The position numbers and the translations under genes are program-made. Of a DNA stretch of 64,000 nt, positions 47,700 through 59,850 are shown one piece after another. The notes under the pieces are model-generated. The model was given only the letters and a program-made list of their open reading frames with translations. It searched no databases and had not been told where the DNA came from. Each line of letters starts with the position of its first letter. Position 1 is the stretch's first letter. The stretch is taken from contig JALPQD010000390.1 in assembly GCA_023101885.1 (NCBI GenBank), positions 1,351,257 to 1,415,256 on the forward strand, written 5' to 3'. This DNA is from Typhlomys cinereus (Eukaryota; Chordata; Mammalia; Rodentia; Platacanthomyidae).

Positions 47700-50350
47700 T
47701 TGTGAGTATTTACAGTAGTAGAGGGGAAGTTCAGAACAAATGAAACTTTCCTACCTCACATGCATACTGCTCATGTCCTTGTGGTTATCTGATACTATCC
47801 TTTGACACACCCAAAACCTTTACTAGTATTAAATATGAAAAGTAGTAAATTTAGATCAGTAGAATATGCCTTCAATGTATAAAATCATTAATAGTAAAAA
47901 CGTATGCAATTCATGGCATTTGCTATCATGAAATTATATGAAATAGCATGCTCATGGAAAGCTAAGTGCTAATATTCTTAATGTATATAAGTCATCACTT
48001 CCTCTAGCCATTTTTGGATTTCAGTGTATTAACAAAAACATTGCTAATTCATATTTTACTAAATTATCAGGGCTTTCTTGCTTTTTATTCATTTATTTTG
48101 CACAATCTAACCAGATCCTATTGTAAAACGAAACAATATGTTCACAAGTACTGATATTTAAACTAGTTGCTAAACATCAAAGAACACTCAAAACAGTGCA
48201 TTTACAATCTCATTGTGAAGTGGAAACTCCCTTTGCTTTATCAACAAATAAAAACTGGTTTCTACTTAAGTATATTAACATGATATATGAAAATTATGAA
48301 GTGTCTAGATCATCTCAATATGCAAATATTTAGAAAAATCAGCATGAAAGAATAAATTCCTTTTATTTAACTTCTACACATATAAAATATCTGTTTACGT
48401 CTATTCATTTTAAATCTCTACAAATTCTTGAAATATTAAATGTAATTATATGTATGCAAAATATAATTTCTAAGTACAAATACTTAATAAAGTGATCCAG
48501 ACATGCATATAACATTTTTACCTCTGAATGTAGAAGAAAAACCACAAAAGTCACAGAAGAAGAAATCACAGAAAACAACTCTGTTAGAATAGATGGCAAG
48601 GACAAGAAAAGTAAATAGTCATATCTGTAGAAACAGACAATATAGCAAATTACATGAAACTTTCCCGTCTTATCACCTGTTATGAAAGAATCTTTTTGTC
48701 CACTCACATTCTCTCATATTCTTAACATTGCATTTCATATCAATTTATGTATATTTTTAATTTCATCAATGATTATTTCTGAGAAGTAGTAAGCAATTAT
48801 TGCATTTTGTGCTGATTTATGATTTTTTTTATTTCATCAGTGATTATCCCCAAGGAGTTGTAAGCAATTGTTATTAGCTATCCCTATAGCAGTTTAATGC
48901 TTAATGAGTTATTCAGAGGTTGTTTGCTAAATGGTAGGGTGTGTTTGCTTTGAACTTTAAATTTATTTATTATGGCAAACTGAAGATTAGTTTAAGTTTT
49001 TATACTAGAGCCCTGCTATTATGATATTACAGAAATGTTAGTATTCTCATGATAATTGCAGAATTTTACACTGCTAAGATTCAAAAATACTGTCTATTTA
49101 TGCATGAATACACAATCACGATGTTTTAAATTCATCCCTGCAATATTAGCCAGGCTTAAAGATCAATAACATGCAGTAATGAATAACATGCATATTACTG
49201 AATAACATGGTACTAATTATATTAATTTGAGAATGAAAAACTGAATATTCTTACTATCATATGTATTAAATACTCATACTGATGCAATCACATATTGGAG
49301 TGTAAGTATAAAATGATGAATTTTGTCGTTACTCTTAAAAATATAAATTAGTCAATTATGGAAGAAAATGGTCTATGGCAGTTTTCTGAAAACTTTGTAC
49401 TTGTATTTTAAATTAAAAATATTGATAGAGACTGAAGAGAAACTGTAATAAAAATACATAAAAATTTAATGAAGCTTTATCAAACAATATAATGGTTAAG
49501 TGTTGAGTAATTTAAAGCATAACAATACTTTTGTTTTCAATATTTCATGTGAATTTTACATAATGGAAAAATGTATGGAGTTGAGCAACAAATTGCTATT
49601 CTTGGAAGTAAAGAATATGGAGAGATAGTTTAATGTATATATTGTAGTGATGGAAATGTTTTAGTATATTTGTCTACATAAAGTTCATCATTTCTGTATT
49701 TTAGTAAGGTTCTGTAAAATGTCTAATAAAAAAGGAAGATAGATCATGGTTCAGCTGTTCAATTTCTTGATCTACAAGCAAAAGGACCAGAATTGAATAT
49801 CTAACTCTTTATGTTAGGGATTCTCTATGTGTCTATGGCAGCCAATCTTTAACACCAGCATCAGATTGTGGAGAATGGGAATCTCAAAAGCAAATTGGCT
49901 AGCCAGTCAAGCCCTGTTGGTGAGCTGTGGGTTTTATTAGACACCCAGTGAAAAAAGTATTAGGTGGAAGAATGATCAAGGATGTTACTAAAATCTGTTA
50001 ATAAGCTTAGGCAAATAATATCTGCTAATATCTGTTAACCAGAACTAGTACATTGGGGGCGTAGGTGGAAAGTCATTTAGACAAAGAAAAATAATAAATC
50101 TTTTTCAAAACAGTTACTGTAGGCAAAAAAAGAAAATACCAACTTATTTTAGAATGTCTTATTTTGGGCACATATTAATTATACAAAAAGTTTGCTGCAT
50201 GATATAATAATGTTCTATTAATATGTTAGTGTATCCCTTCCTTTGTGCATTCATTCTTCCTTTTTTATCCCCCTCATCTCTTTTCTCTTCATAAACAATT
50301 CTTATAATTGCATCAACTTGTTTTACAAAAAAATAAACTATTGTTTTCAT
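47700..50350. repeat. OR upstream duplication block B2
   Basis: It aligns by eye with 37600-41000 (see that entry) and partly with 55640-57440. It carries a SINE-derived segment at about 49740-49960 ('gttcagctgttcaatttcttgatctacaagcaaaaggaccagaattgaatatct') whose later part also appears at 40560-40680. Confidence 0.8.
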
Positions 50351-50479
50351 TTGGAAGTGTGAAGAAATAACCACGATTATCAGACAAAGTGAAAAGTAAG
50401 GAAAACTACTCAATATACAAATAAGTTAAAGAAATTTCTGAGCTAATCTCATGGATGTTCATTCATTATCTATTTATTT

Positions 50480-50985
50480 GTTTGTTTTGATGTATTGAAC
50501 ATTGTGATTGGTATTTTGTTTTATAGCATTATCCATGAACTCAGTTATACAAAGTAGCTGTGGCTTACTTTGGTTCATTGGAAACTAAGGATCTAGGTGC
50601 TATGCTGTAATTTGCAGATGACCCCCATAGACAGATGTGCTCAAATAATTGGTCTCAAGCTGATGGCTGTTGCTTGTAAAGTTAATGGGCTCTCTACAAG
50701 GTAGAAATTTCCTACAAGGAGCAAGTCACTGGGCTCCAGATGTGAGGGTAAATAACTAGGCTCCATAACTTCTATTTCTTTGTCTCTCTGCCTTGTGAAG
50801 AGTACCCTAACATGAATCAGTTTTCTGCTTTTGCAGTCATGCCTTCTGTTATGTGTTTCTTGACATAATGGATTCTATAACCTCTGGAATCACAAAACAA
50901 ATTATGAACCTTTGTTCCTTAAGTTTGCTGGATCAGATGATTTTTCTCACAGTAACAGAGATACAACTATAACTGTAGGTAAAGT
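50480..50985 (+). mobile_element. MaLR/ORR1-like LTR
   Basis: About 500 bp ending 'cctttgttccttaagtttgctggatcagatgatttttctcacagtaacagagatacaactataac'. This end ('...cttaag...gtca.ttt.tcacag.aacaga') is typical of rodent MaLR LTRs. The 5' boundary is uncertain. Confidence 0.55.
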
Positions 50986-51552
50986 TTGAGAACAGCCATG
51001 ATTACCACGTGATGCAGGCTAGGGAGTCTGAATAATAAAAAAGTGTTTCCTAGGCTTATTCCACTACATTTATCTTCCTCACATCATTATTTTGATTTCA
51101 ACATATCTCATAGAAGTCTGTCAATCAGAGAGCAAAGACTGGTTTTAGGTGAAAAGACAATTATACATCACTTAAACACACATGTATGTAATAGATACTT
51201 TATTGTATAATTTGGGTGCATCATAAGAACATGTTAAATATACTTCTGTATCTACAGTGCTTTGTTATTCTTGAGCAGTATTTGACCCACAAAGGCTGTT
51301 CACAAGTTTGATATGATAAACACATTTCATTGTGATGGACAATGCATAAAATTATTCAATTATGATTAAATTTTCATCCTCAATGAAGACAGCACCTTCC
51401 ACAGCTTTGATATAGATATATTTATAGCATTTAAAAGTATAACTGAGAAGACCAACCTTGAAATGTACATTAAGCATACTTGTGCTCAACAGTCTGAACG
51501 GAAGCATAGTAAGTTAAGTTCCAATCTTGTACTCATAGCTCATATGAAATAT
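50986..51552. other. Downstream flank of the OR at 51553
   Basis: AT-rich with no recognised element. Confidence 0.5.
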
Positions 51553-52494
51553 TTAACTCAAAGTATTGCATATCTTATTCCATGTCCTATGAAAGGCATA
51601 TTTTACATCTTTGTTTCTCAAGCTATAGATGAAAGGATTCAGCATGGGGATAACAAGGGTATAAAAGATGGAAGCCAATTTGTCAGTGTTGAAGGACTGA
51701 TTTGATTTTGGCTGCAGATACATAAATATCAATGTCCCATAGAAGACAATGACTACTGTCAGGTGAGACCCACAGGTGGAAAAAGCCTTGTGCCTGCCCT
51801 CCGTGGAGTTCATCCTAAAGATGGCTATGAGAATGAGCAGGTAGGACACCAGGACCACCAGAAAAGATGAAATCAAATCAAGAACTGCCAAAAATAGAAT
51901 TATCACTTTCACTTCATCTACATTTGAACAGAGCAAGGGTATCAAAGGGAGACAGTCACAGAAGAAATGATTGATGGTGCTGTGAGCACAGAAAGATGAA
52001 GTAAAAATCTTTAAAGTGATTAGAAGTGAGAGAAATATGCCATAGAGATAGGGGACTGCCACCAGCACCCAACACACCCTTTTTGACATGATGACTGTGT
52101 AGAGCAGAGGGTTGCAGATGGCCACATAGCGGTCATAGGACATGGCAGAAAGAATAAAAAGTTCACAAGTAATAAACAGAAGAAAAAAAGCTAGCTGTGT
52201 AGCACAAAGATAATAGGATATTATATTTTTTTCTGAAACAAAATTTACTAACATCTTGGGTCCCACAGCTGTAGAATAGCCAAGATCAGTGACTGCCAGG
52301 TGGCCAAGAAAGAAGTACATAGGCGTGTGCAGCTTGGCGTCCACTGTGGTCAAGATGATCATGCCCAAGTTGCCTACTGTTGACGTTAGGTAGATGATGA
52401 GGAACAATCCGAACAATGGGGTCTGGAGCTCAGGGTGGTCAGTGATGCCCATCAGGATGAACTCAGTCACAAATGTGAGGTTGTGCTTCTCCAT
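51553..52494 (-). CDS. Or8k-like: Olfactory receptor, class II, OR8K-like
   Basis: An intact receptor of 313 residues from the ATG at 52494, which aligns with its paralogues. An upstream in-frame ATG at 52512 would add MFCYTC and is less likely. NLT (5-7), GN (41-42), LHTPMYFFL, Cys97/Cys179, [10 protein letters not shown] (118-127), [10 protein letters not shown] and PMLNPFIYSLRN are conserved. It differs from the rest where the loop before the cysteine reads FCAHSTINHFFCD instead of [13 protein letters not shown]. Helix 2 starts FFLGHL, not FFLRHL, and LNPLIY is LNPFIY. Such changes in extracellular loop 2 could alter ligand choice (inference). Length and motifs indicate a functional gene. 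Confidence 0.95.
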   Translation of the reverse strand: MEKHNLTFVTEFILMGITDHPELQTPLFGLFLIIYLTSTVGNLGMIILTTVDAKLHTPMYFFLGHLAVTDLGYSTAVGPKMLVNFVSEKNIISYYLCATQLAFFLLFITCELFILSAMSYDRYVAICNPLLYTVIMSKRVCWVLVAVPYLYGIFLSLLITLKIFTSSFCAHSTINHFFCDCLPLIPLLCSNVDEVKVIILFLAVLDLISSFLVVLVSYLLILIAIFRMNSTEGRHKAFSTCGSHLTVVIVFYGTLIFMYLQPKSNQSFNTDKLASIFYTLVIPMLNPFIYSLRNKDVKYAFHRTWNKICNTLS

Positions 52495-52740
52495 ACAGGT
52501 ATAACAAAACATCTGTTCTATAAAGAAAGTTAATGCATGATGAATAAATTGTAAATGTTATCACCAGAAAGATGTTTATTAATCAGTATAGTAATATAGT
52601 AATAAACAATGTGCAATGAAGGTTTCTTCTCTTGGATACTTGAAACAGTACATACTGTCCAAAAGTCAAGAAATGCATGTAAAGAGAGTAGAACTGTGAT
52701 TTTTTCCAAAAAGTACTTTAATTAACAAATCAAAGCTGTC
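52495..52740. promoter_or_regulatory. Immediate 5' flank of the OR; no element assignable
   Basis: AT-rich, about 245 bp up to an L1. A splice acceptor for a leader exon is expected near the start codon in ORs, but I cannot point to one with confidence. Confidence 0.2.
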
Positions 52741-54106
52741 TGGCGATTCTTAAAGAAGTTAAAGATTGAAATGCCATATGACTCTGCTATTCCACTTTTG
52801 GGAATAACCCTCCAAACAGCAAAAATTCACCTCGATAGCACAAGCATAACCATATTCATAGCAGCACTGTTTAAAATAGCAAAGTCATGGAATCAACCCA
52901 AACGTCCAACAGTTGATGAGTGGATAAGGAAAATGTGGTACATTTATACAATGAAATACTACTCAGCCATCAAAAATGATGAATTAATGAGATTTGCTGG
53001 GAAATGGGTGGAACTAGAAACAATTATATTGAGTGAAGTATCCCAGACACAGAAAATTAAGCACCATATATACTCCTTAATAGATGGATCCAGTACCAAA
53101 CCTTATAGACACACTCAAAGATAAATCTCTGTAATACAGTAATTGCAAAGATTATACACAGGTGAGAAGGGGAAGGAGCACCCCACTAGAAACAAAGAGA
53201 GAGGGGGGATGATGTTACAGCAGAGAAAATCAGCCACCATCAAGGACTGCAAGTAAGTACTGAGACGTGATTAAGTTCACAGACTGTCCTTCCTGATCAT
53301 TTGCAACTGATGGCATATGATCTCACCAGATGGGGAGGGCATATAGTCTGGCAGATAGAAAGTAACCATTGTGCAATTGGGAGACTGACCCCCCCTCCTC
53401 ACTGCGGTCTCCTACTTTTATTCTGTCTACCTTTGAATATACTCTTATAATAAGACTTTATTTTAACAGCTTTTTATCTCTGGCCATGTGGTTACATCCA
53501 ATACCCATCAGGATGGAGCAAGGGCATTGCAGGAGCAGCAAAACTGAAAAATAAATCAACAAACCATAATTTAGAACATCAGAGACTCTATATCAACCAC
53601 CTGGAACCAGGCCAGCCTAATCTCTCCCCATCCTGAAGCTCAGGGAAATTTGTGGAAGAGGAGGCGGTAAGATTGTAAAAGCACAAGGATGGAGAGAAGT
53701 AATGATGTACAAGATACTCCACACAAGTTAGGTCCGAAGCAATCATAATAGGACTTTGCATAACCTGTGCAATGACCAACACATTATTGACTCCTCAAAG
53801 TCTAGCATGGACTAAAGGCACTAGGATCCTTAGAAGCTATACTTCTAAGTGTTCCTATACTTATGGAGAACACAAGAAAGAGTTCTAGGAAATGCCATTG
53901 ATTCCTTACACCTCATCAGAGAGGAGCGCCCAGAGGAAAGTTTCACATACATATTAAAGGATGCTCCAGGGATATGGAGGAGGAGGCACTGGGAGATAGG
54001 GAGGGAGGGAGAGATGGACAAGGAAAAGGGGGGAGGGAGCTAGGGGGTTTAGGGAGGAGTGGAGGGAGGGAGGGGACCAGTGTACCTATTAAGTTTGTAT
54101 GAGCGG

Positions 54107-54140
<34 letters not shown>
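52741..54140 (+). mobile_element. 5'-truncated L1: ORF2 C-terminus, 3' UTR and tail
   Basis: An open C-terminal ORF2 segment (MPYDSAIPLLGI ... SQTQKIKHHIYSLIDG, stop near 53124) is followed by a full 3' UTR, a G-rich tract (53975-54075), 'gtgtacctattaagtttgtatgagcgg' and an (AAAT)n tail at 54108-54136. It is sense, opposite to the ORs, and begins 247 bp upstream of the OR at 52494. Only a weak flanking match (aacaaat) is seen. Confidence 0.92.
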
Positions 54141-54604
54141 AAAAAACAAATTTCAATGTCTACAGCTGTTTTGTTTATCCCAAACTTGGAAGTAAACAGC
54201 TATCAGCAATGAAAGAAAAAATGCTTACATGTCATAGTTTGAACTTGTCATATATAATCTAACATTTAGCTCCAAATGTAATTCAAAGCAATGACTTTCC
54301 ATTTTAGAGAAATTCTGTAAAAACGATGGATGATATATAGGGAAAAATGATAGATCCTAAAGCATAAATTGATATGCAAATTAATATGGATAAAATGAAT
54401 GAAACATTGAAAAATACTGTTAGATTTTCTGTTATTAGTAATTTAATAATAGATACTTATTGTATAAATTCTTAATTTATCATAATAAAACATTGATCTT
54501 ATAATCACATTCAATAATTTCACATAATACATATCTTGACATAATAAGATTTTTCTAATTTAAAATTCTGAACATGCACATGGTTTGCTATTTGAAACAG
54601 CAGT
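54141..54604. other. AT-rich intergenic DNA
   Basis: No recognised feature. Confidence 0.5.
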
Positions 54605-54790
54605 TAGTGATGGGGATAGAATTTAGTTGATAGAGTACTTGTATACTATGTATAAAGCTCTGGGTTCAAACCTCAGCACCACATAACAATTCCACTCTTT
54701 CCCTGTGGTCCTCAATCTTGTAAGGCAGAGCTTGGTCATTAAAAATTAAAGATTATCCTTAGCTACAAAGCACATTTGAAACCATGATGG
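54605..54790 (+). mobile_element. ID-B1 composite (B4-like) SINE
   Basis: 'gtgatggggatagaatttagttgatagagtacttgtatactatgtataaagctctgggttcaaacctcagcaccac' is an ID/tRNA-Ala-type head. It is followed by a degenerate B1-like part to about 54790, as in rodent B4 elements. Confidence 0.65.
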
Positions 54791-55535
54791 GATACAGAAA
54801 AATTAGTTCTGGGAGGTCCTATAGAATCTAAATTTTAATAGTCTTAATAAATATTGGGTAGATGTTTGGAAAGGACTGAAGAGAGATAGGGTGGATTACA
54901 GTAAGCAGAATATGCTGTGCTGATATAGGAATATGTCGAATAACAAATGCCATAAAGTCATTCAAAAGTTATAAATGTTCACATAGGAAATAATTTTTGA
55001 ATGAACCAATAAATAAGTCAACAAATTTTTCAGATATAGGCTATGATGAAGAGTTATTTAAAGAATAAGAAGATATCTTTGGGCAAATAACAACCTAAAT
55101 TCTATATACACACTGCATATTTGCTTGGAGAGATGAAAAATAGTTGGATAGTTTAATATGTCTTTATATATGTTAAAATTTCTTTATATATGTTAGAATT
55201 AATACCCATTGTTTCTCCCAAGCTGGCAATGGATCTACTTCTTTACTTGTCCACCAAATCTTGAATTTTTGAGAGAGGATCTTTCTATTCATCCTAAAGT
55301 GGCTCAGAACTCATGCACCCCATTTCACATGCAGGATTCTTCAATTTGTACTTTTTAATTATACCAATATTTACCTGATAGGAATGTGTACATTACTTTC
55401 CACAGAATTTTAGGTCCTTTCGATGATAAAATGATGAATGACAAATATGCCAATGTGAATATAATAAGTAAATATTTATTATCTCCTCTCTTGTCTATTC
55501 CAATTTCATGACAAAACTTATGCAAGGAACAAATT

Positions 55536-55594
55536 GCCATAAAGATAAGGGACTGCCACCAGCACCCAACACACTCTTTGTGAAATGATGACTG
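55536..55594 (-). pseudogene. 58-bp OR8K fragment
   Basis: It matches the antisense of the intracellular-loop-2/helix-4 region of the OR at 51553-52494 (about 52044-52102), with roughly five differences. Translated on minus it reads VIISQRVCWVLVAVPYLYG, typical of the local receptors. Flanking sequence shows no OR similarity. It cannot encode a receptor. Confidence 0.8.
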
Positions 55595-55639
55595 AAGTCT
55601 TAGTTTTATAATTTTTTTTATTTTGAACTCATCACTTGT

Positions 55640-57440
55640 AAATTGCAATTTTCTTAATATGAAGTGTTAAATATGTGGTTGTGGGTACCTCTTACCTTGC
55701 CCTTGCCCTGTTCAAATATTTGTCTAATATTAATGATAATTAACTATCTGAGGTTACATCTTTACATAATATCCTCAGCAATTGCAATCAGAAATCAGTG
55801 AGTCTTCTTCCTGTTTTTATAGTTCAATTTAAAGAAACACATTGCTTTATCAACTGGAATGATCAATGTGAACAATTGTTACATTTAAACCTTATGCTCT
55901 GTGACAATAGCCAGATTCTATTGCAAAATGAAAATATTATCAACACCATAAAACTTTGTGAAATTTAGGTGTGAAATTTGCCAGAAAGTAATGACTTTCA
56001 CTAATTTAGTAACATTTCCAAATAGCTCAAAGTAAGTATTAAATTATATGTATCCTTGCTTAAATCTTTTCAATAAGTTCCCTGTTAATACAAAGATGAA
56101 GTACAAATGTTCTTTACCAATAACTGTTTCCATCGAAAAGTCTTGCATGTAACTATATTTATAGATTTCTTATATGTCTAGTATATTGCCACAGACTGAA
56201 GAAAAAAATCAAAAATTATTTTGTAAAATTTCTATATATGAAATTATATAAATTCCCTTGAGTAAAATTACAATATTCTTTCTATATGTTTTATTTATAC
56301 ATCTGTCCTAATAACATTCAACACACTCAGATAACTGCCTATTCCTTGTATTATAAAACTTTTCTTCAAATTAAGGGATTTGTGTAATGAGACTAAACAT
56401 AGGCCAAAAGAACTAAAGAAATCTTAGATATTTTAATGCTGATAGCTAATACAGGAGTGGGGAATTACAGAAGATACTATGGTTTCAGTGTGATCCCTCT
56501 GTTGGAAATGTAATCTGTAAATGTGCATATTGATGTCATTAGAAGTTGTGGCCGTTGGACAATGATTGAGATTAGATCACACATCAGGTTGGATCTCAAA
56601 ATTGGATTGGTATCATTTTAAAAAAATAGAGACCTGATCACCAAGTATCTAATTTCTAATATCCAAAATCTTTACCTTTATCAGACTTTGAATAGACAGA
56701 TTCACGTTGGTATTTAGACTCTCCAGACTCTGTAGCTATGTGTAAAATAAATTTTTGCCCATTGTAAATTGAAAAAAGTAACATAATAAAAAAGTGTCAC
56801 AAATAAGAGTTTTGTTCTTGCAAATATTTAAATATTTGGAAAGAGCCAAAATGGGAAGACGAAAACTTTCCATTTCAGAATGACCTTTTCAAATTATGAA
56901 TTTATTTGGTTTTTTTCCCACTCATCTACTGAAGTCTGTTACATTTAAATTCTTCTGAATGCAAAATATATAGTCTAAGCACAAATCCACAATGTGGTGT
57001 TTCAAATGTGAATAGGAAAATTAAGTTTTTAAACTTAGGATAAAATGTGCAGAAGTGAACATGAAGGAGAGATCCTAATGCTTCTCAGGCAGCATGGTTA
57101 AGTAGAAATCACAGAAAATGAATCAGAAATGGATTCTAACCTTATTTAGCAAAGTCAGAGCAGAGTGTGACCATCTTTGTTGATAATGGTAGCCTGCCGT
57201 ATCAACTGAGCCTTCTGTCTTTGTATCACAGGATATCTCATTATTCTCTCATGTACTTCTTATTGTATTTTGTAGGATGGTTCATGGGTTGTGTGTTAAG
57301 TATAGTGAATCTCTCTGTGGAGTTGCAAACAATATGTTGACTATCCCTCAAGCATTTGAGTGCTTAGTAAATTGTCCAGAGGTTGTGCACTAATTATCAG
57401 AGAGAATTTGTACACAGATCCAGTAATCTCAGTTCAGTTT
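55640..57440. repeat. OR upstream duplication block B3
   Basis: 'gagttgcaaacaatatgttgactatccctcaagcatttgagtgcttagtaaattgtccagaggtt' (57320-57385) parallels 48855-48930 and 38655-38710. 'gcaaagtcagagcagagt' (57149) parallels 38491. A MaLR/MLT1-like LTR sits inside at 56476-56775. Confidence 0.7.
56476..56775 (+). mobile_element. MLT1-like LTR
   Basis: 'ctatggtttcagtgtgatccctc...gaaatgtaatctgtaaatgtgca...gtggccgttggacaatgattgagattagatcacacat' and the end 'gactctgtagctatgtgtaaaataaatttttgcccattg' follow the layout of MLT1/MaLR LTRs, including an AATAAA-type signal. It is diverged. Confidence 0.55.
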
Positions 57441-57454
57441 TTTTTATATGTTGG

Positions 57455-57768
57455 GGGGGCGCATACTCATTTGTGTGTCCACTTATGGGTGTCCATGCAA
57501 GCCTCTAAGTTGTAATCAGGTGTAATTCTTAATTTCTCTTGTACAAATTCTTTTGAAGCTGGCTTTGAGTCAACCCTAGAGCTCATTTACAGAACTCTCT
57601 AGCCAGTTTGCTCTGGGGATTCCTAATCTCTACTTTCTGAAGCTAAAATTACTAGTAGGCTGCTACAACCACCTGACATTTACATGCGATCTCAGAACCC
57701 AAGCCCAGGTCCTCCTGCCTGCACAATAAGTGCTTCAGTTGCTGAGCTATATTTCCATCCTCTAGGTT
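57455..57768 (-). mobile_element. Old B3/B2-like SINE
   Basis: The plus strand ends 'cccaagcccaggtcctcctgcctgcacaataagtgcttcagttgctgagctatatttccatcc', the complement of a tRNA-derived head. The other end has 'gtgtgtccacttatgggtgtccatg', the remnant of a TG stretch. Confidence 0.6.
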
Positions 57769-58654
57769 TTATATTAAAATATAGGATAATGATAACATAG
57801 AGATATTATTATTCACATCTCTATCGCATCATGCTTCTAAATAACCAAGTAGCTTAAACATGTATTTTCTTCTAAATTAACAGGCAAATAAGATGTACTA
57901 TATACTAGAACTAAAATATTTGAAGTTAAAAATAGTATACCATGAAAATAACATGAATAAATGTGAACAATGATGTTAATATTGTGAAGGAGTTGTAGAA
58001 GGATGTATACATCATGATTACACAAGATTTCATAACATATATGAAATATGCAAGGTTATACCACCAGGTATCAAAATGCAAATTTAGGGAAGTAGAAATT
58101 TGAATAAAAATGCAAGTTATGCAATCAAATATGCAAAAATATTTAAAATACAAGATTATGCTTCAATCCTTATACTAATAATATATATTTGAAATATTAT
58201 AGCTGATCATTTAATATAAAGTATGAAAATATATTTTCATAGAAAGTATAATTAAATGATAGCACATGCTATATATATACATTTTCTGTGAGGTCATCAT
58301 TTATGATGAAATGACACTTTGAGGCAATTCTACTTTTAGGTAGTCACCTGTGATCCTTAAAGTGGATTTTCACCTATGTTTTGTAAGTTCAGGAAAATCT
58401 TTGGTTCTCAAAGCTAGACTTTCTTAGATTTGTTAATTTTGTCTGTCATTGTGGCTCCATCTAGAGTGAATGGACATTTGTTCATCTCTTTTTCAGAAAA
58501 GCTCATGTACAAACTAATTTAGATTCTGGAAGAACATGAAAAAGGGACAAAAGCCTTCCCGTTCTCTAAATTGACTGATACAATGGAAAGATGTGATAGT
58601 AACAAGTGCTTATGAATTTTTCATTTAAAACTTGACCTAATTTTAAATGATCTG
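57769..58654. other. AT-rich intergenic DNA
   Basis: Nothing recognised. Start and stop codons are scattered as expected by chance. Confidence 0.5.
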
Positions 58655-59340
58655 AATTTTATTTAATTTTTGTTTACATTTTACGTAGTTATACAAATTC
58701 AATGAGTAGATTTTCTTGCCACCCTCCTTTCTTCTTCCTTTCCTCCCTCTCTCTCTTCCCCCTTCCCTCCTTCACTCCTCTCGCTTTGTGTTTCCCACCT
58801 ATTCTCTCCCATCTTCCCATCCATCAGCTTATATTGGTCCCAAATTCTCTCTGAGTCATCTACTCTAGTGGGCTCAGGCCTCTGTGACAGACCTCCTTGG
58901 TCTGCCCACTAATATCGGTATTTTCCTAAACCTGTCTAATCCCATGTCTCTAATGTTCCTATTGCCTGAAACCAACTCCCTGAGATCCTCTCTAGTCTAT
59001 GGGGGTACATTGACCTGTCAGCCATTGTGCAGGTCAGGTAAGGTCAAATTTCATTACAGTGAGTTCCTCGTTGCCATAACACAGTCTTGAGTGGATTATC
59101 TTTTCCCATGGTGGACCTCCAAATCTTTAGGGTCTCACAATCTTGCCCCACTGCAAGATTCCCTCAGCTTCAGAGAGGGGAGAAATTTGGCTGGTCTAGT
59201 TCCGCATGAACATTGTAGAGTCATAGATATTCATTTTGATTGGTTGTTGTTTTCAGCGTTACTGTTCTTGAACTGCACTAGGCTGCATCCTATTTGGATT
59301 TTGAGGTCTTCTAACCAAAGATAAAAAAGACTGTTTTTTA
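58655..59340 (-). mobile_element. Older L1 3'-UTR fragment, antisense
   Basis: A T-rich start, 'gttatacaaattcaatgagtag', a CCTCCC tract, 'tgtcagccattgtgcaggtcagg', 'ttcagagaggggagaaatttggctggt' and 'ctaaccaaagataaaaaagactg' keep the order of 11641-12345 but with more differences. Confidence 0.8.
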
Positions 59341-59470
59341 AGGGAGGGAGGGAGTGAAAGAAAAGGGGAAAGGGAGTAAAAGGAAGAAGGAAGGGGTAAG
59401 AGTGCAATGGGGGATAACTGAGGAAGGGAGGGAAGAAGGAGCTTGTAAAATGTGGGAAAAATTTTTTAAA
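59335..59470 (+). mobile_element. Sense L1-like terminal piece
   Basis: A GGGAGG-rich run then 'gagggaagaaggagcttgtaaaatgtgggaaaaatttttt' resembles an L1 3' terminus on the plus strand, placed inside the antisense L1 whose text seems to resume at 59475-59690 ('gcttaaaagcagagggaggaataggagtaggac', compare 12385-12415). Confidence 0.55.
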
Positions 59471-59474
59471 AAGT

Positions 59475-59690
59475 CTTTATACGAGAAGAGGCTTAAAAGC
59501 AGAGGGAGGAATAGGAGTAGGACGCAGTAGTAGTGGGGTCAGCCTTCAGGTTGTCAACCACCGACTCATCCGTGAGAGAGGACATATGCCCAGCATTTTA
59601 AAACCATGGAAACACAAGTAAATGGGAAGGAAAGTGAGAGTGGGGAGTGTCAGATATCTTGCTGTTTATAATCCTTTTATGACCATGGCC
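59475..59690 (-). mobile_element. Continuation of the antisense L1 3' UTR
   Basis: 'gaggcttaaaagcagagggaggaataggagtaggacgcagtagt' and 'gtcagatatcttgctg' parallel 12370-12570, internal to the L1 3' UTR. Confidence 0.65.
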
Positions 59691-59850
59691 TAAAAAGTTT
59701 GATATTAATTCAAATTTTAAAAATTAAAATAATTTCATATATTTGCTATCTGTGGTCTTTTATGTCCATATCATTTTGCACATTCTTACTTATAATTATT
59801 TGCATAAATGGTATTTTGAATACTTTATAGTAGCAATTACTTTGAAAATG

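Noticed and set aside
51463..51705. Plus-strand open frames opposite OR coding regions (also at 63612-63842 and 5616-5903)
   Set aside because: They are antisense shadows of conserved OR codons and carry no independent motif.
52737..54160. A target duplication for the L1 at 52741-54140
   Set aside because: Only aacaaat matches on both sides. This is too short to claim next to an A-rich tail.
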